53,159 bases of DNA from an uncultured Butyricimonas sp. (GCA_944320555.1 CALUHX010000016.1:1-53159), one strand, 5' to 3'; numbered from the stretch's first letter, positions 1 through 7,774 are shown. Notes: generated by a model from the sequence alone, not told the origin. Translations and numbers: made by a program.

Positions 1-201
1 CCGCCTTGCTTCTCGGCCGCTGGTCCTTTTTTCCGTTTTGCGCCACGAAATTAAGGATAAAATCGCCCCTTTATGCTCCTCCCCTCAAATATTTCTTGCC
101 GCCCCTCTCCCGCCCTGTCCGCCGTCCTCCTCGCCGGATGTGTTCCCTCGTGCTGGCTGTTTGTGGGGAGGCGGCGCGGGCGTGTCCGTGGCATTTGTGG
201 G

Positions 202-1146
202 TCACGGTTTGGCCGTTTGGCTGTTTTCCTGTTTTTCTAGTTCCGCGCGGCTGCGGCTGGAGGTCACCAGATACACGCCGCCGAAAATAAGGACTATCGC
301 GGCTATCTTCGTGGCGTTGAAGGAATCCATCCCCCAGCAGACTGCGACGACGCACGCGACAAGCGGTTGGATGTAATTGTACATTCCGGCTACAGTGGGG
401 CGCAGTCTTTTTTGACCGACAATGACAAGCATGTAGCTGACAAAGGTTGCTCCAAGCACGATGAATGCCAGGCCGCCGATTTCTGTCGGATGCAAATCGC
501 TCCAATCCGCTTCCATCAAGTCTCCCGCGGAAAATGGCAGTGTGCAGATAAAGGAGTATGTGAACATCCATTTCATGATGGTTATTGGCGAATATTTGCT
601 GACAAAATCCTTATAGAGCACGATGTAAAGGGCGTAACACAGTTGGGCGAATAGGACCAGTAAGTCTCCCCATATTGAAGTGTCTTCGTTTGTGGTCGCC
701 GCCTGGACGTCTTGTCCCCCGCCCAGGATGAGCAGTAAGGCGCCTCCCGCGCCAAGTGCGATGCCTGACACTTTTTTCCCCGTTATGGGCTCTTTCAGAA
801 TGAATGCCGCCAGAATCATGGCCCAAAGCGGCATGCTTGTCGTGATGATGGAGGCGTCGCCGAGCGAGGTCAGGCTGACTCCAAAGACGAAGCAGCCTTG
901 ATTGAACACGATGGCGAGGAGTGAGGCGAAGAACAAGGTCGCCAAATCCTTGTGACTGACATGTTCGGGTTTGTTGAAAAAGGACGCGGCCCAAAATAGG
1001 ACCATCGCCCCGCCAATGCGTAAGTCCGTTACCACCAGGGGTGTGATTGCTCCGCTCGCCATGATGACTTTGGAAATGGGAGACAACAATCCCCACATCG
1101 CATTGGCCCCAAACATGGAGGCATGACCTTTCCAATCAAAATTCAT
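202..1146 (-). CDS. EamA/DMT-family transporter
   Basis: A 314-residue, very hydrophobic protein with about ten membrane segments in two repeated halves, the usual size and layout of drug/metabolite exporters of the EamA (RhaT/YdcZ-like) family in the inner membrane. The N-terminal half starts with a helix containing GANAMWGLLSP, typical of EamA repeat 1; a second repeat begins near TSIWGDLLVLFAQLCYALY. The C-terminus is a charged tail (SRSRAELEKQ). It lies 66 nt downstream of the SDR gene on the same strand and is probably co-transcribed from the promoter at 2485-2492. The divergent AraC regulator is a likely controller. Substrate cannot be predicted. Confidence 0.9.
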   Translation of the reverse strand: MNFDWKGHASMFGANAMWGLLSPISKVIMASGAITPLVVTDLRIGGAMVLFWAASFFNKPEHVSHKDLATLFFASLLAIVFNQGCFVFGVSLTSLGDASIITTSMPLWAMILAAFILKEPITGKKVSGIALGAGGALLLILGGGQDVQAATTNEDTSIWGDLLVLFAQLCYALYIVLYKDFVSKYSPITIMKWMFTYSFICTLPFSAGDLMEADWSDLHPTEIGGLAFIVLGATFVSYMLVIVGQKRLRPTVAGMYNYIQPLVACVVAVCWGMDSFNATKIAAIVLIFGGVYLVTSSRSRAELEKQENSQTAKP

Positions 1147-1212
1147 AGTTTTTTGCCTGATGTGAGTTGGTTAAAGGGAAGTCGGGAAAAACCCTCGTTC
1201 CCTTGTGATGGC

Positions 1213-2094
1213 TTAATATGATGTCCAGCCTCCGTCTGCGACAAACACGGAGCCGTTCACGAATGAGGCTTCGTCGGATGCGAGAAAGAGGACGACTTTC
1301 GCTATCTCGTCGGGAGAGCATTTCCTCATGTTCGTGATGTATCCCTCTGTGACTTTGTTCTCGATGTCTTTCCAGTTCTCAATCGACCTGTCGCGCGCGG
1401 ATTTGGACCCGGCGAGTCTCTCGCTGTTTGCGCGCAGGTTTGTCTCTACCCTCCCGGGGGCGACGGCGTTGCAGCGGATGTTTTTCTCTTTATAGTTGAA
1501 TGCCACGTTTTTTGTCAATCCGATTAGGCCGTGCTTTGAGGCCACATAGGCCGCTCCCCCTCCGCGTGCGCCTGTGAGGCCGGCAATGGAAGCCGTGTTG
1601 ACAATCACTCCGCCTCCTTGTTTTTCAAAAATGGGGATGACTTTGCGGATGGCGCGCATGGGTGCGTTTAGGTTGGTTTCCATGATTTTGTACCATAAGT
1701 CGTCGCTGACTTCGCCTACGGGCATCAGCTCGTCGAAGATGCCCGCGTTGTTGACCAGTATGTCCAGCCTGCCGTATTTGGCCAAAGTCTGGTCCACCAT
1801 CTTCTGGATGTCGGCTTCCTTGGTCACGTCGGCTTCAATCCCCGTTACGTCAAATCCTTGCTCGGACAAGGATGCGACAACCTTCTCCAGCTCGCTCTTG
1901 TTGATGTCCACAAGAACCACTTTGGCCTTTTCTCGCGCGAATAGTGTGGCTATCGCTTTCCCGTTGCCGGACGCGGCGCCTGTCACCAAGGCCGTTTTGT
2001 TGCTTAATCTTGAGCCCTCGCTTTGCGCGTGTGCTTGTCCTGCGAAAAGGGCCAAAAAGAAAATCAGTCCTGAGATTAATGCTTTTTTGTTCAT
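1213..2094 (-). CDS. SDR-family oxidoreductase with signal peptide
   Basis: A 293-residue classical short-chain dehydrogenase/reductase. After a 23-residue Sec-type leader (hydrophobic ISGLIFFLALFAG, cleavage likely after AHA) comes the Rossmann motif TGAASGNG, the NNAG motif, and the active-site Ser (NTASIAG) and YVASK (Tyr and Lys). The usual SDR C-terminal motif PGRVETN is present. The leader is odd because SDRs use cytosolic NAD(P)H; no alternative Met exists between the leader and the Rossmann motif, so it appears real and the protein may be exported or membrane-held. The start codon overlaps the stop of the upstream decayed SDR copy in an ATGA arrangement, implying translational coupling. 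Substrate unknown. Confidence 0.9.
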   Translation of the reverse strand: MNKKALISGLIFFLALFAGQAHAQSEGSRLSNKTALVTGAASGNGKAIATLFAREKAKVVLVDINKSELEKVVASLSEQGFDVTGIEADVTKEADIQKMVDQTLAKYGRLDILVNNAGIFDELMPVGEVSDDLWYKIMETNLNAPMRAIRKVIPIFEKQGGGVIVNTASIAGLTGARGGGAAYVASKHGLIGLTKNVAFNYKEKNIRCNAVAPGRVETNLRANSERLAGSKSARDRSIENWKDIENKVTEGYITNMRKCSPDEIAKVVLFLASDEASFVNGSVFVADGGWTSY

Positions 2095-2465
2095 ACGCTT
2101 TTGTTTTTAAATGTGGTTATTTCATTCCGTGTGTTTTTGTTTGACGCTTGGTGTGCTTTCTTGCTGTCCTCGTGTATGTTTGTGTCGCCCACTCCCGGAA
2201 CGGTGGCGTTGCGGCGCGTCTCCCGCGCTTTGTGACGGAAGGCGGCGTGTTTGGTCAGTCCGCCCGCTCCGTGCTTGGAGGCGGCGGGGGCCGTTCCGTC
2301 TCCTCTCGTTCCTGCCGCTTCGCCTGTTGCGGGCCGTTCCGCCTCCTTGCTTGCGGGGACTGCCCTTGCGCCCTCTTGGGCGGGGTGGGCCGTTGTCGCC
2401 TTCCCATTGCCCGGTGTCGGGCCGGTCTCCGTTGCGGTCTTGTCCTGTGGTCTCACGGTTGCCAT
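2091..2465 (-). pseudogene. Decayed, internally deleted second SDR copy
   Basis: A 124-codon open frame that looks like random GC-rich sequence but aligns residue by residue with the functional SDR downstream. Its KTATETGPTPGNGKA matches the SDR Rossmann segment KTALVTGAASGNGKA, and its ASKHGAGGLTKHAAF matches ASKHGLIGLTKNVAF, followed by RRNATVPGVGDTN against RCNAVAPGRVETN. The roughly 100 residues between these blocks (the NNAG and catalytic Ser region) are missing, the catalytic Tyr is Pro, and hydrophobic core residues are largely replaced by Ala, Thr, Pro, Gly and Arg. It has a good TAtcTTTG promoter and overlaps the next gene by 4 nt, so it is probably still transcribed as a leader to the SDR. 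Best read as a relic of tandem duplication; a working oxidoreductase is excluded. Confidence 0.7.
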
Positions 2466-2484
2466 CGTTTCGTTTATTTTTTGA

Positions 2485-2492
2485 CAAAGATA
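2485..2492 (-). promoter_or_regulatory. -7 promoter element of the SDR/EamA operon
   Basis: The minus strand reads TATCTTTG, a full match to the Bacteroidota -7 consensus TAnnTTTG, about 20 nt upstream of the relic's ATG. No clear TTG box is seen at the expected -33 distance. It sits back to back with the AraC promoter at 2518-2525, so one bound regulator could control both directions. Confidence 0.6.
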
Positions 2493-2517
2493 GAGGGGAG
2501 ATAAGTGGTGTTTGTTG

Positions 2518-2525
2518 TATATTTG
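2518..2525 (+). promoter_or_regulatory. -7 promoter element of the AraC gene
   Basis: TATATTTG matches TAnnTTTG. It lies 28 nt upstream of the ATG at 2553 and inside the longer open frame that begins at 2505. This argues that translation starts at 2553 rather than at 2505. Confidence 0.6.
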
Positions 2526-2552
2526 CGATATGTCATTGTATTATTTCGTTAT

Positions 2553-3410
2553 ATGTGGAAGGAAAACTTATATCGCCCGGTGGAAATATTGATTCGTAAC
2601 CATGAGGTGTTTCCAATAGCGGAACACCAACATTCTTTTTTCGAGATGGTTTATGTGAAAGTGGGGACGGGAGAATTTTATGTGAAAGAATCGGGCTATA
2701 AGGTGCAAGATGTGTCATACCGTGGGAATTCGCTATTCCTGATTCCTCCCGAGACGACTCATTGCTTCACGATAGACACGCATAGTGAATACGTGTTTAT
2801 CCGTTTCGTGATTCATTATGTGGAGGACTATATGGGGAAATACATCGCGGAGGTCTTCCGCTCTCCCAGACAACAGGCGGAAGTCTCGTTGAACGGGCGG
2901 GACGGGGCCATCGTCTCTCTGCTCTTCGATTTCATAAAGTGTGAAGAAGAAGGCCGGCAGGAAGGCTCTGCTTACCTGCAACAGCAATGGCTTAACAGTA
3001 TTCTCATGATTGTGGCGCGGAACATTGCCCACAGTGCGTCTTTTAAGGATTTCTCCGCGGGAGAGGCGAATAGCTCCATGTATATGCTGCAATACATACA
3101 GCAGCATATACACCAGCCGGATTTGTTAAGCGCGGAAAATCTTGGGAAGACGTTCAACCTTTCCCCCAGCTATGTGGGATGCTATTTCAAGCGTAACTTT
3201 CAAGAAACATTGCGGCAGTATGTCACAAGGAATCGGATAAGAATGGTGGAGAATCTGTTGCTGAACAGCAAGATGACAATCAAGGAAATCGCTTATAAAA
3301 TGGGATACACGGATTCCTGTTACCTCGTTAAGTCTTTCCGGAAGACCTGCGGGATGTCTCCTTTGAAATACAGGCGGGAACATTCCCTCGGCGCAAGTTT
3401 GAAGCAATGA
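2553..3410 (+). CDS. AraC-family transcriptional regulator
   Basis: A 285-residue activator-type protein. The N-terminal half is a cupin-like sensing domain (HQHSFFEMVYVKVGTGEFYV, then LFLIPPETTHCF). The C-terminal ~95 residues form the double helix-turn-helix: helix pair one around LLSAENLGKTFNLSPSYVG and helix pair two around TIKEIAYKMGYTDSCYLVKS, ending in the family signature FRKTCGMSPLKYRR. The start at 2553 is chosen because the probable promoter lies at 2518-2525 and the cupin begins shortly after. It is divergent from the SDR/EamA operon, the usual position for a local regulator; the inducer is unknown. Confidence 0.9.
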   Translation: MWKENLYRPVEILIRNHEVFPIAEHQHSFFEMVYVKVGTGEFYVKESGYKVQDVSYRGNSLFLIPPETTHCFTIDTHSEYVFIRFVIHYVEDYMGKYIAEVFRSPRQQAEVSLNGRDGAIVSLLFDFIKCEEEGRQEGSAYLQQQWLNSILMIVARNIAHSASFKDFSAGEANSSMYMLQYIQQHIHQPDLLSAENLGKTFNLSPSYVGCYFKRNFQETLRQYVTRNRIRMVENLLLNSKMTIKEIAYKMGYTDSCYLVKSFRKTCGMSPLKYRREHSLGASLKQ

Positions 3411-3494
3411 CACCGCCCGCCAGACTCGGCTTCTCCCTTTTGACGGTATGCCTCGGACGGGGTGAGCTTATTTTCATCGTCGCCGCAATGAATG

Positions 3495-3526
3495 CGGGCG
3501 AAAAGGAAATCCGTCTTTTCCCGCCC
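3495..3526. terminator. Possible hairpin downstream of the AraC gene
   Basis: The strand holds GGGCGAAAAGGA followed after six bases by TCTTTTCCCGCCC, which can fold into an imperfect stem. There is no clean U-tract, so termination is only a possibility. Confidence 0.3.
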
Positions 3527-3623
3527 TCCCTTCTTCCTGTACGGGCGTTCCATGCGCCGTGCTAAACTTTTCAATAGGTAGTCAATAAAGATTACAGAAT
3601 GAATACATGTTTATTACATCAAC

Positions 3624-3680
3624 ATTACATGTAATTCTCCTATAACTGTTCTATAACTCTCCTATGAATCTCCTGTATTA
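3624..3680. repeat. Operator-like cluster: 12-bp palindrome plus four 11-bp tandem units
   Basis: A perfect palindrome ATTACATGTAAT (3624-3635) is followed at once by four head-to-tail 11-bp units: CTCCTATAACT, GTTCTATAACT, CTCCTATGAAT and CTCCTGTATTA. Further ATTACA or ATGTAAT half-sites flank it at about 3591-3620 and 3749-3756. The repeats end 24 nt before the TTG box of the promoter at 3704-3735. The 11-bp period is one helical turn, as expected of protein-binding iterons. The surrounding AT-rich block contrasts with the GC-rich gene it precedes. Confidence 0.5.
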
Positions 3681-3703
3681 AATAGGATAATTATAGGTGT
3701 TTT

Positions 3704-3735
3704 ATTGGAATATGACAGATAATTTTGTAGTTTTG
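3704..3735 (+). promoter_or_regulatory. Bacteroidota-type promoter (ATTG, 20 nt, TAGTTTTG)
   Basis: A TTG box (3705-3707) is separated by 20 nt from TAGTTTTG (3728-3735), matching the -33/-7 layout of the phylum. It would give a 5' leader of about 35 nt before the ATG at 3778. Confidence 0.6.
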
Positions 3736-3777
3736 CACATATAATAATCATGTAATATTTCTGTAATCTATATTGAA

Positions 3778-4431
3778 ATGGGTAGGTCGAGTTTACTAAA
3801 GGTGTTGTTAAGCTCCAGCGGGGCTGTTCGAGTGGAGGGGTACACGTATTTTATGCGCGGAGGCAAGTTGGTGGTGATGAAGTCGAAAAGGGACAAGAAG
3901 GGGCTGCGGACGGAGTTGCAAGAGGCTTCGTCGGCCCGGTTCACGGAGGCAAGGAAGATGTGGAAAGTGTACAGGCTGGCGACGGCGGAGTTGCCAATCT
4001 GGAGTGTGATGGCCCGGGAGACGGGGGCGGTGAAGAGCGACGCGTTGTTCCACCGCGTGAACGGGGCTTGTTTCCGTCCGGGCGAGGGTGTCTGGACATT
4101 TCCGACGTTTCAGTTCTCGACGGGGACGCTGGAGCCGCCGGTGGTGACGGCCGTCCGTCGGGACGGGTGGTCGGTGGAGTTGGAATGGGCCGTGGAGGAG
4201 GAAATCGCTCCGTCGAGGGCCAAGGACAGGGTGTATGTGGGTTATTTCTTCGAGACGTTGCCTCGCTCGCCGTTGTTGGTGGAGGCCGCCGGAACGCGCC
4301 GCGTGGACGGGCGGGCGGTGGTGGAAATCCCGCCGGTGGGCCAGCCGGAAGGGACTCCGCTGCATTTGTACCTTTTCTTTGGCAGCACGGCGAACGACCG
4401 CTTCTCGCCCAGCGCGTATGCCTGCGTGTGA
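3778..4431 (+). CDS. DUF6266-like protein of unknown function
   Basis: A 217-residue protein without signal peptide or membrane segment. The N-terminus (SGAVRVEGYTYFMRGGKLVVMKSKR, then a basic helix with ARFTEARKMWKVYR) resembles the Bacteroidota DUF6266 family, whose members start with a short beta/RxGK segment and a helix and continue as all-beta; assignment is from memory of the pattern and is tentative. The rest is beta-rich with two WSVELEW-like strands. Base composition is markedly GC-rich compared with the AT-rich upstream region. It stands alone between a promoter with operator-like repeats and a strong bidirectional terminator. Function unknown. Confidence 0.7.
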   Translation: MGRSSLLKVLLSSSGAVRVEGYTYFMRGGKLVVMKSKRDKKGLRTELQEASSARFTEARKMWKVYRLATAELPIWSVMARETGAVKSDALFHRVNGACFRPGEGVWTFPTFQFSTGTLEPPVVTAVRRDGWSVELEWAVEEEIAPSRAKDRVYVGYFFETLPRSPLLVEAAGTRRVDGRAVVEIPPVGQPEGTPLHLYLFFGSTANDRFSPSAYACV

Positions 4432-4504
4432 ATTGTTCCGAAGGCTATTGCCCGCATTGTTTTGTTCGCTCCGACCGTCGCTTGCTGATACGAGGGCGCG
4501 ACGG

Positions 4505-4543
4505 AAAACCGGAGAGGGAGGTTTGTTTCCCGTCTCCGGTTTT
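4505..4543. terminator. Bidirectional terminator hairpin
   Basis: AAAACCGGAGA and TCTCCGGTTTT are perfect 11-bp inverted repeats, extended inside by GGGA/TCCC. The A-run on one side and T-run on the other fit a terminator working for both the gene ending at 4431 and the convergent gene ending at 4570. Confidence 0.75.
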
Positions 4544-4569
4544 GGGGAGAATGGGCTGGAGGTCAGCTG

Positions 4570-5196
4570 CTAACGGTTGTCGACCCTTACCACTCTGAAG
4601 CCGACGTCGGCGTGGCCTTGCGAGCCGTCCCTCACGACGTCGGATTTCTCGCTGCGGCAATCGTCGCGGTCGGAATTCCAACTGCCGCCTTTGACGACGT
4701 GCAGGCCGTTGGCGTTTGTCGATGAGGTCCATTCCCAACAATTTCCCCAAAAATCGATGCCGCCGCACACTCCGGTGCTCTGCTCGTAAGCGTCCACCGG
4801 CGTCAGGCCGGATTCCGCATGGCCGGCGTTCATGGAGGCGTCTTTGGGCATGTGTCCGGCGGCGAGAATCCATTCCTCGTCGCTTGGCAGACGATAGGTG
4901 TGCTCGGGGTCTTGTGCGGTGAGCCATTCGCAATAGGCCTTGGCCTCGTCGATGGTGATGTTTACAACCGGATAGTCGTCTTTCCCTTTGGCGTAGGCAA
5001 AATCTGCCTTGAAGGCGGCGTATTCGGCATTGGTGACGGGGGCGCGGCCGATGTGGGCGTTTTGGGCCGGGGTGCCGCGCAATACCATCCAGGCGTCGTC
5101 CGGATTCTCGTCCCTGCGGGGGTCGACGAATCGGAGGAATTGTTGCTGTATGCGGGTGTCGCGGTTCTCGACCATTTCGTCCACGATGTCCTGCAT
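4570..5196 (-). CDS. SUMF1/FGE-like domain, 3' half of a frameshift-split gene
   Basis: A 208-residue segment with the formylglycine-generating-enzyme-like (SUMF1) fold: PVTNAEYAAFKADF, YPVVNITIDEAKAYCEWL, YRLPSDEEWILAAG, FWGNCWEWTSS, VVKGGSWNSD and the ending DVGFRVVR. The C-terminal active-site cysteines of true FGE are not seen, so oxidase activity is unlikely; such domains in Bacteroidota are often binding or structural modules. There is no signal peptide because the leader is on the upstream frame. If one four-base unit is removed at 5249-5262, the two frames join as ARKKNKLRELEREAKTYRL, a natural linker. It was therefore probably one exported protein. The ATG given is simply the first in frame. 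Confidence 0.75.
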   Translation of the reverse strand: MQDIVDEMVENRDTRIQQQFLRFVDPRRDENPDDAWMVLRGTPAQNAHIGRAPVTNAEYAAFKADFAYAKGKDDYPVVNITIDEAKAYCEWLTAQDPEHTYRLPSDEEWILAAGHMPKDASMNAGHAESGLTPVDAYEQSTGVCGGIDFWGNCWEWTSSTNANGLHVVKGGSWNSDRDDCRSEKSDVVRDGSQGHADVGFRVVRVDNR

Positions 5197-5224
5197 TTCC
5201 TTTACGAGGCGATAAGTTTTCGCC

Positions 5225-5917
5225 TCACGCTCCAGTTCCCGGAGTTTGTTTTTCTTTCTTTCTTGCGACCACTTTGTCGTAGCGGAGACCCATTTGCTCC
5301 AGGAGGGCTTGTTTGTTGGCTTCCGTCGGATTCTTGCGGTATTGGAGGAAAAGGCCGTGCGTTTCGGGGTTCATTTTGGGCCGTTCTTCCTCGACGAGCG
5401 GAGCATTGGGCTTGTCAAATTCCAACTCGCTTTCCATTTGTTCGTCCGGACTGATGAATGTGCCGCTCTCCACGGTCAGGTGGACACCGAAATAATGGGC
5501 GACAAGTCCGTCGCGGTAAAAGGAGAGCCTGTAACCTCCGTAAAGGTCGCAAGGCAAGGTGGAGATGTAGTAATCCTTTCCCGGCGTGAGGCCGGATTTG
5601 TCGGTGGCGTTGAAAGTGATGACGGTGCTTGCGTTTTCAATGCCGTCTGCTATCGGTTGACCCTGCGCGTCATTTCTGATGATTGTCCTGCCAGCCAATG
5701 GGTTGCCGTCGACGCTTTCCAATTCCACTTTCGTTATGCTTGAAAGCCGAATGTTGAACTTGATTCCGCAGCGCATTGTGGCGTCGCCTTCGTATCCGTC
5801 GTTTTTGTCTGTTTGCACGGGCAAAACTTCCATCGTGTTTTCTTTGCCGTTCTCTTGGGCGGACACGGCAATGGCCGAGATGACGGCCATGACCATCGCT
5901 AAAAATAACTTTTTCAT
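5225..5917 (-). CDS. Exported N-terminal half of the split SUMF1 gene
   Basis: About 230 residues starting with a clear signal peptide (MKKLFLAMVMAVISAIAVSAQ); an ATG nine bases further upstream is also possible. The mature part is beta-rich, with a segment GLTPGKDYYISTLPCDLYGGYRLSFYRDG that looks like an Ig/FN3-type fold and LSFYRDGLVAHYFGVHLTVE, followed by a helical linker (QYRKNPTEANKQALLEQMGLRYDKVVARKK). The frame then runs into KEKQTPGTGA and stops. From 5917 to 4570 the length is a multiple of three plus one, so a single +1 (or +4) event explains the break from the SUMF1 part. Confidence 0.75.
   Translation of the reverse strand: MKKLFLAMVMAVISAIAVSAQENGKENTMEVLPVQTDKNDGYEGDATMRCGIKFNIRLSSITKVELESVDGNPLAGRTIIRNDAQGQPIADGIENASTVITFNATDKSGLTPGKDYYISTLPCDLYGGYRLSFYRDGLVAHYFGVHLTVESGTFISPDEQMESELEFDKPNAPLVEEERPKMNPETHGLFLQYRKNPTEANKQALLEQMGLRYDKVVARKKEKQTPGTGA
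5249..5262 (-). repeat. Slippage-prone GAAA repeat at the frame break
   Basis: The coding strand carries three GAAA units ending in a run of five A. Changing the number of units by one, or the A-run by one, restores a continuous frame between the two halves of the signal-peptide/SUMF1 gene. Confidence 0.6.
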
Positions 5918-6042
5918 ACCTGTCAAGTGGTTTTAATTGCACATAATGTTTCACGTCCCTGCTAGCAAGATTGTTTAAACGGGCGTTCGATATAAAAGAC
6001 CCGGGAGAGGGATGAAAGTAAAAAAATCGACCGCTTTTTTCA

Positions 6043-6050
6043 TAACTTTG
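6043..6050 (+). promoter_or_regulatory. -7 promoter element of the PDDEXK nuclease gene
   Basis: TAACTTTG is a full match to TAnnTTTG, 66 nt upstream of the nuclease ATG. The 5918-6042 stretch before it contains no gene that I can support. Confidence 0.5.
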
Positions 6051-6116
6051 CAGGGAAGAAGAAGAAAACAGTATTTAATCTGACAACAGTCACGGAAAAT
6101 GTAAATCGATTGAGTT

Positions 6117-7187
6117 ATGAACGAAATGACACCCCAAAAAGACAAGTTCCTCAATGACATCAGGAACATCATCGACACCGCCAGGACACAGGCCGTGCGG
6201 AGTGTGGATTTCTGCCGGGTGCAGATGTATTGGCGCATGGGGAAGCGCATTTTTGAAGAAGAACAACAAGGGAAAGAGCGCGCCGATTACGGGGCGTATC
6301 TCATCAAGAACTTGGCCAAGCAGTTGCAGCCGGAATATGGCAGCGGCTTTTCAGTACGCCAATTGGAAATGTGCCGCCAGTTTTATAGAACTTATCCAAT
6401 TGCGAATACAGTGTGTTCGCAATTGAATTGGTCGCAATACAAATTACTGATATCCATCTCTGACGCAGACAAAAGAGAGTATTATCAATTGGAGGCGATT
6501 AACAACGCATGGACAAAACGGGAGTTGGAACGGCAGATTCATTCGCAATTGTACGAACGCTTGCTGCTGAGCAATGACAAGGAAGCCGTCCTCGCTGTGG
6601 CACGCAAAGAGCGGATTCCGCATTCGCCTTTGGAAATCATCAAAGACCCGATGTATTTGGAATTCTTGGGATTGGAGCGCAAGGCGGCTTATTATGAGAA
6701 AGATTTGGAATCGGCCATCATCACCCACTTGCAACACTTCCTGTTGGAATTGGGACAGGGCTTCACGTTCGTGGCACGGCAGAAACGCATTCTGCTGGAA
6801 GACGACGAGTTTTTTGCCGACCTTGTGTTTTACAACCGCCTGCTGAAGTGTTTTGTGGTCGTCGAATTGAAAAACGGGAAACTGACGCATCAGGATTTGG
6901 GGCAGTTGCAAATGTACGTGAACTATTACGACCGGGTGGAAAAGACCGCAGAGGAGAATCCCACCATCGGTATCCTGCTCTGCACCGACAAAAACGACAC
7001 CGCCGTGCGCATGGCCCTCCCCGAGGACAATAAAACCATTCTGGCCAGCGAGTACAAACTCTATTTGCCCACACAAACGCAGTTGATTGACGAGGTGAAC
7101 AGCGTGCGGAGAATGGTGGAAGAACGCCACGAGTTTGACAAGGAGAACAAGGAAGAAAATGAGCAGTGGACAGGTTGTGGAAATTGA
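6117..7187 (+). CDS. DUF1016/YhcG-type PDDEXK nuclease
   Basis: A 356-residue cytosolic protein. The N-terminal ~150 residues are the DUF1016 helical domain (YWRMGKRIFEEEQQGKERADYGAYLIKNLAKQL, then FSVRQLEMCRQFY). The C-terminal half is a PDDEXK nuclease fold: FFADLVFYNRLLKCFVVVELK supplies Asp235, Glu250 and Lys252, and QLQMYVNYYD follows as in the family. Such YhcG proteins occur alone or next to restriction systems and are suspected to act in defence or DNA repair. No modification gene is nearby. A second in-frame ATG lies three codons downstream and is equally possible. Confidence 0.9.
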   Translation: MNEMTPQKDKFLNDIRNIIDTARTQAVRSVDFCRVQMYWRMGKRIFEEEQQGKERADYGAYLIKNLAKQLQPEYGSGFSVRQLEMCRQFYRTYPIANTVCSQLNWSQYKLLISISDADKREYYQLEAINNAWTKRELERQIHSQLYERLLLSNDKEAVLAVARKERIPHSPLEIIKDPMYLEFLGLERKAAYYEKDLESAIITHLQHFLLELGQGFTFVARQKRILLEDDEFFADLVFYNRLLKCFVVVELKNGKLTHQDLGQLQMYVNYYDRVEKTAEENPTIGILLCTDKNDTAVRMALPEDNKTILASEYKLYLPTQTQLIDEVNSVRRMVEERHEFDKENKEENEQWTGCGN

Positions 7188-7242
7188 CACGGGGGTGTTC
7201 AAAGGAAATAATTAGGTATGGGCTAAAAGATTGGAGGATACG

Positions 7243-7755
7243 ATGATGAGAAAGGACGATGTTTTGCGAAGGACGGGAACGGATTGGGTGGTGGAAGGCG
7301 TGACGATTGCGTGCGTGGTGGCAATTCTTGTGTCGTTTGGGTTTTACGGGCATATTGATGCGGATGAGGCTTTTCCGATGCATTATAATGCGGCAGGAGA
7401 GGTGGATGGGTGGGGAACTCGTTCCGCATTGTGGATTTTTGGAGGAGTCGCATTGGCCGTGTGCTTGTTGCTGACCATAGGCGAGCGGTTTTATAAGAAG
7501 TTCAATTACCCGGTGCGGGTGACGGAAAAGAATAGGGAATGGTTGTGGAGGTTGGCGGTTCGAATGTTTCGGGTGGTGAAAATGGTCATCATGTTGTTTT
7601 TCACATACATTCAATATGCGGGGATTTGGGTCGCCTTGGGGCATGGAGGCGGCATTGGCAGGCACATGTCGACGGTGTTCATGGCGGTCCTCTTTGTCGT
7701 GGTTTTAGGTTTTGTAGGGAAGATGTATGCCATCAGGAAAGGCGAAGGGGATTAA
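7243..7755 (+). CDS. DUF1648-domain membrane protein
   Basis: A 170-residue inner-membrane protein with about four transmembrane helices (VVEGVTIACVVAILVSFGFYG; ALWIFGGVALAVCLLLTIG; VVKMVIMLFFTYIQYAG; VFMAVLFVVVLGFVG). Between helices 1 and 2 is HYNAAGEVDGWGTR, the DUF1648 signature found in SdpI-like immunity proteins and related membrane proteins. The ATG at 7243 is chosen over a TTG twelve bases upstream because an unusually good Shine-Dalgarno GGAGG (7233-7237) sits five bases before it. It is 55 nt downstream of the nuclease gene on the same strand; a functional link is not evident. Confidence 0.8.
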   Translation: MMRKDDVLRRTGTDWVVEGVTIACVVAILVSFGFYGHIDADEAFPMHYNAAGEVDGWGTRSALWIFGGVALAVCLLLTIGERFYKKFNYPVRVTEKNREWLWRLAVRMFRVVKMVIMLFFTYIQYAGIWVALGHGGGIGRHMSTVFMAVLFVVVLGFVGKMYAIRKGEGD

Positions 7756-7774
7756 GTGACAGGGGTAGCATCTA

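Noticed and set aside
6-376. Two plus-strand frames at the left edge
   Set aside because: Low-complexity, Pro/Arg/Cys-rich translations overlapping the EamA gene end; no family features or promoter.
2111-2599. Plus-strand frames over the GC-rich 2.1-2.5 kb block
   Set aside because: Arg/Pro/Cys-rich shadow frames; the minus frame explains the sequence as an SDR relic.
3637-3680. CRISPR array
   Set aside because: The 11-bp units are directly adjacent without spacers and there are no cas genes.
6117-7187. Restriction-modification system
   Set aside because: The PDDEXK nuclease has no methyltransferase or specificity gene beside it.
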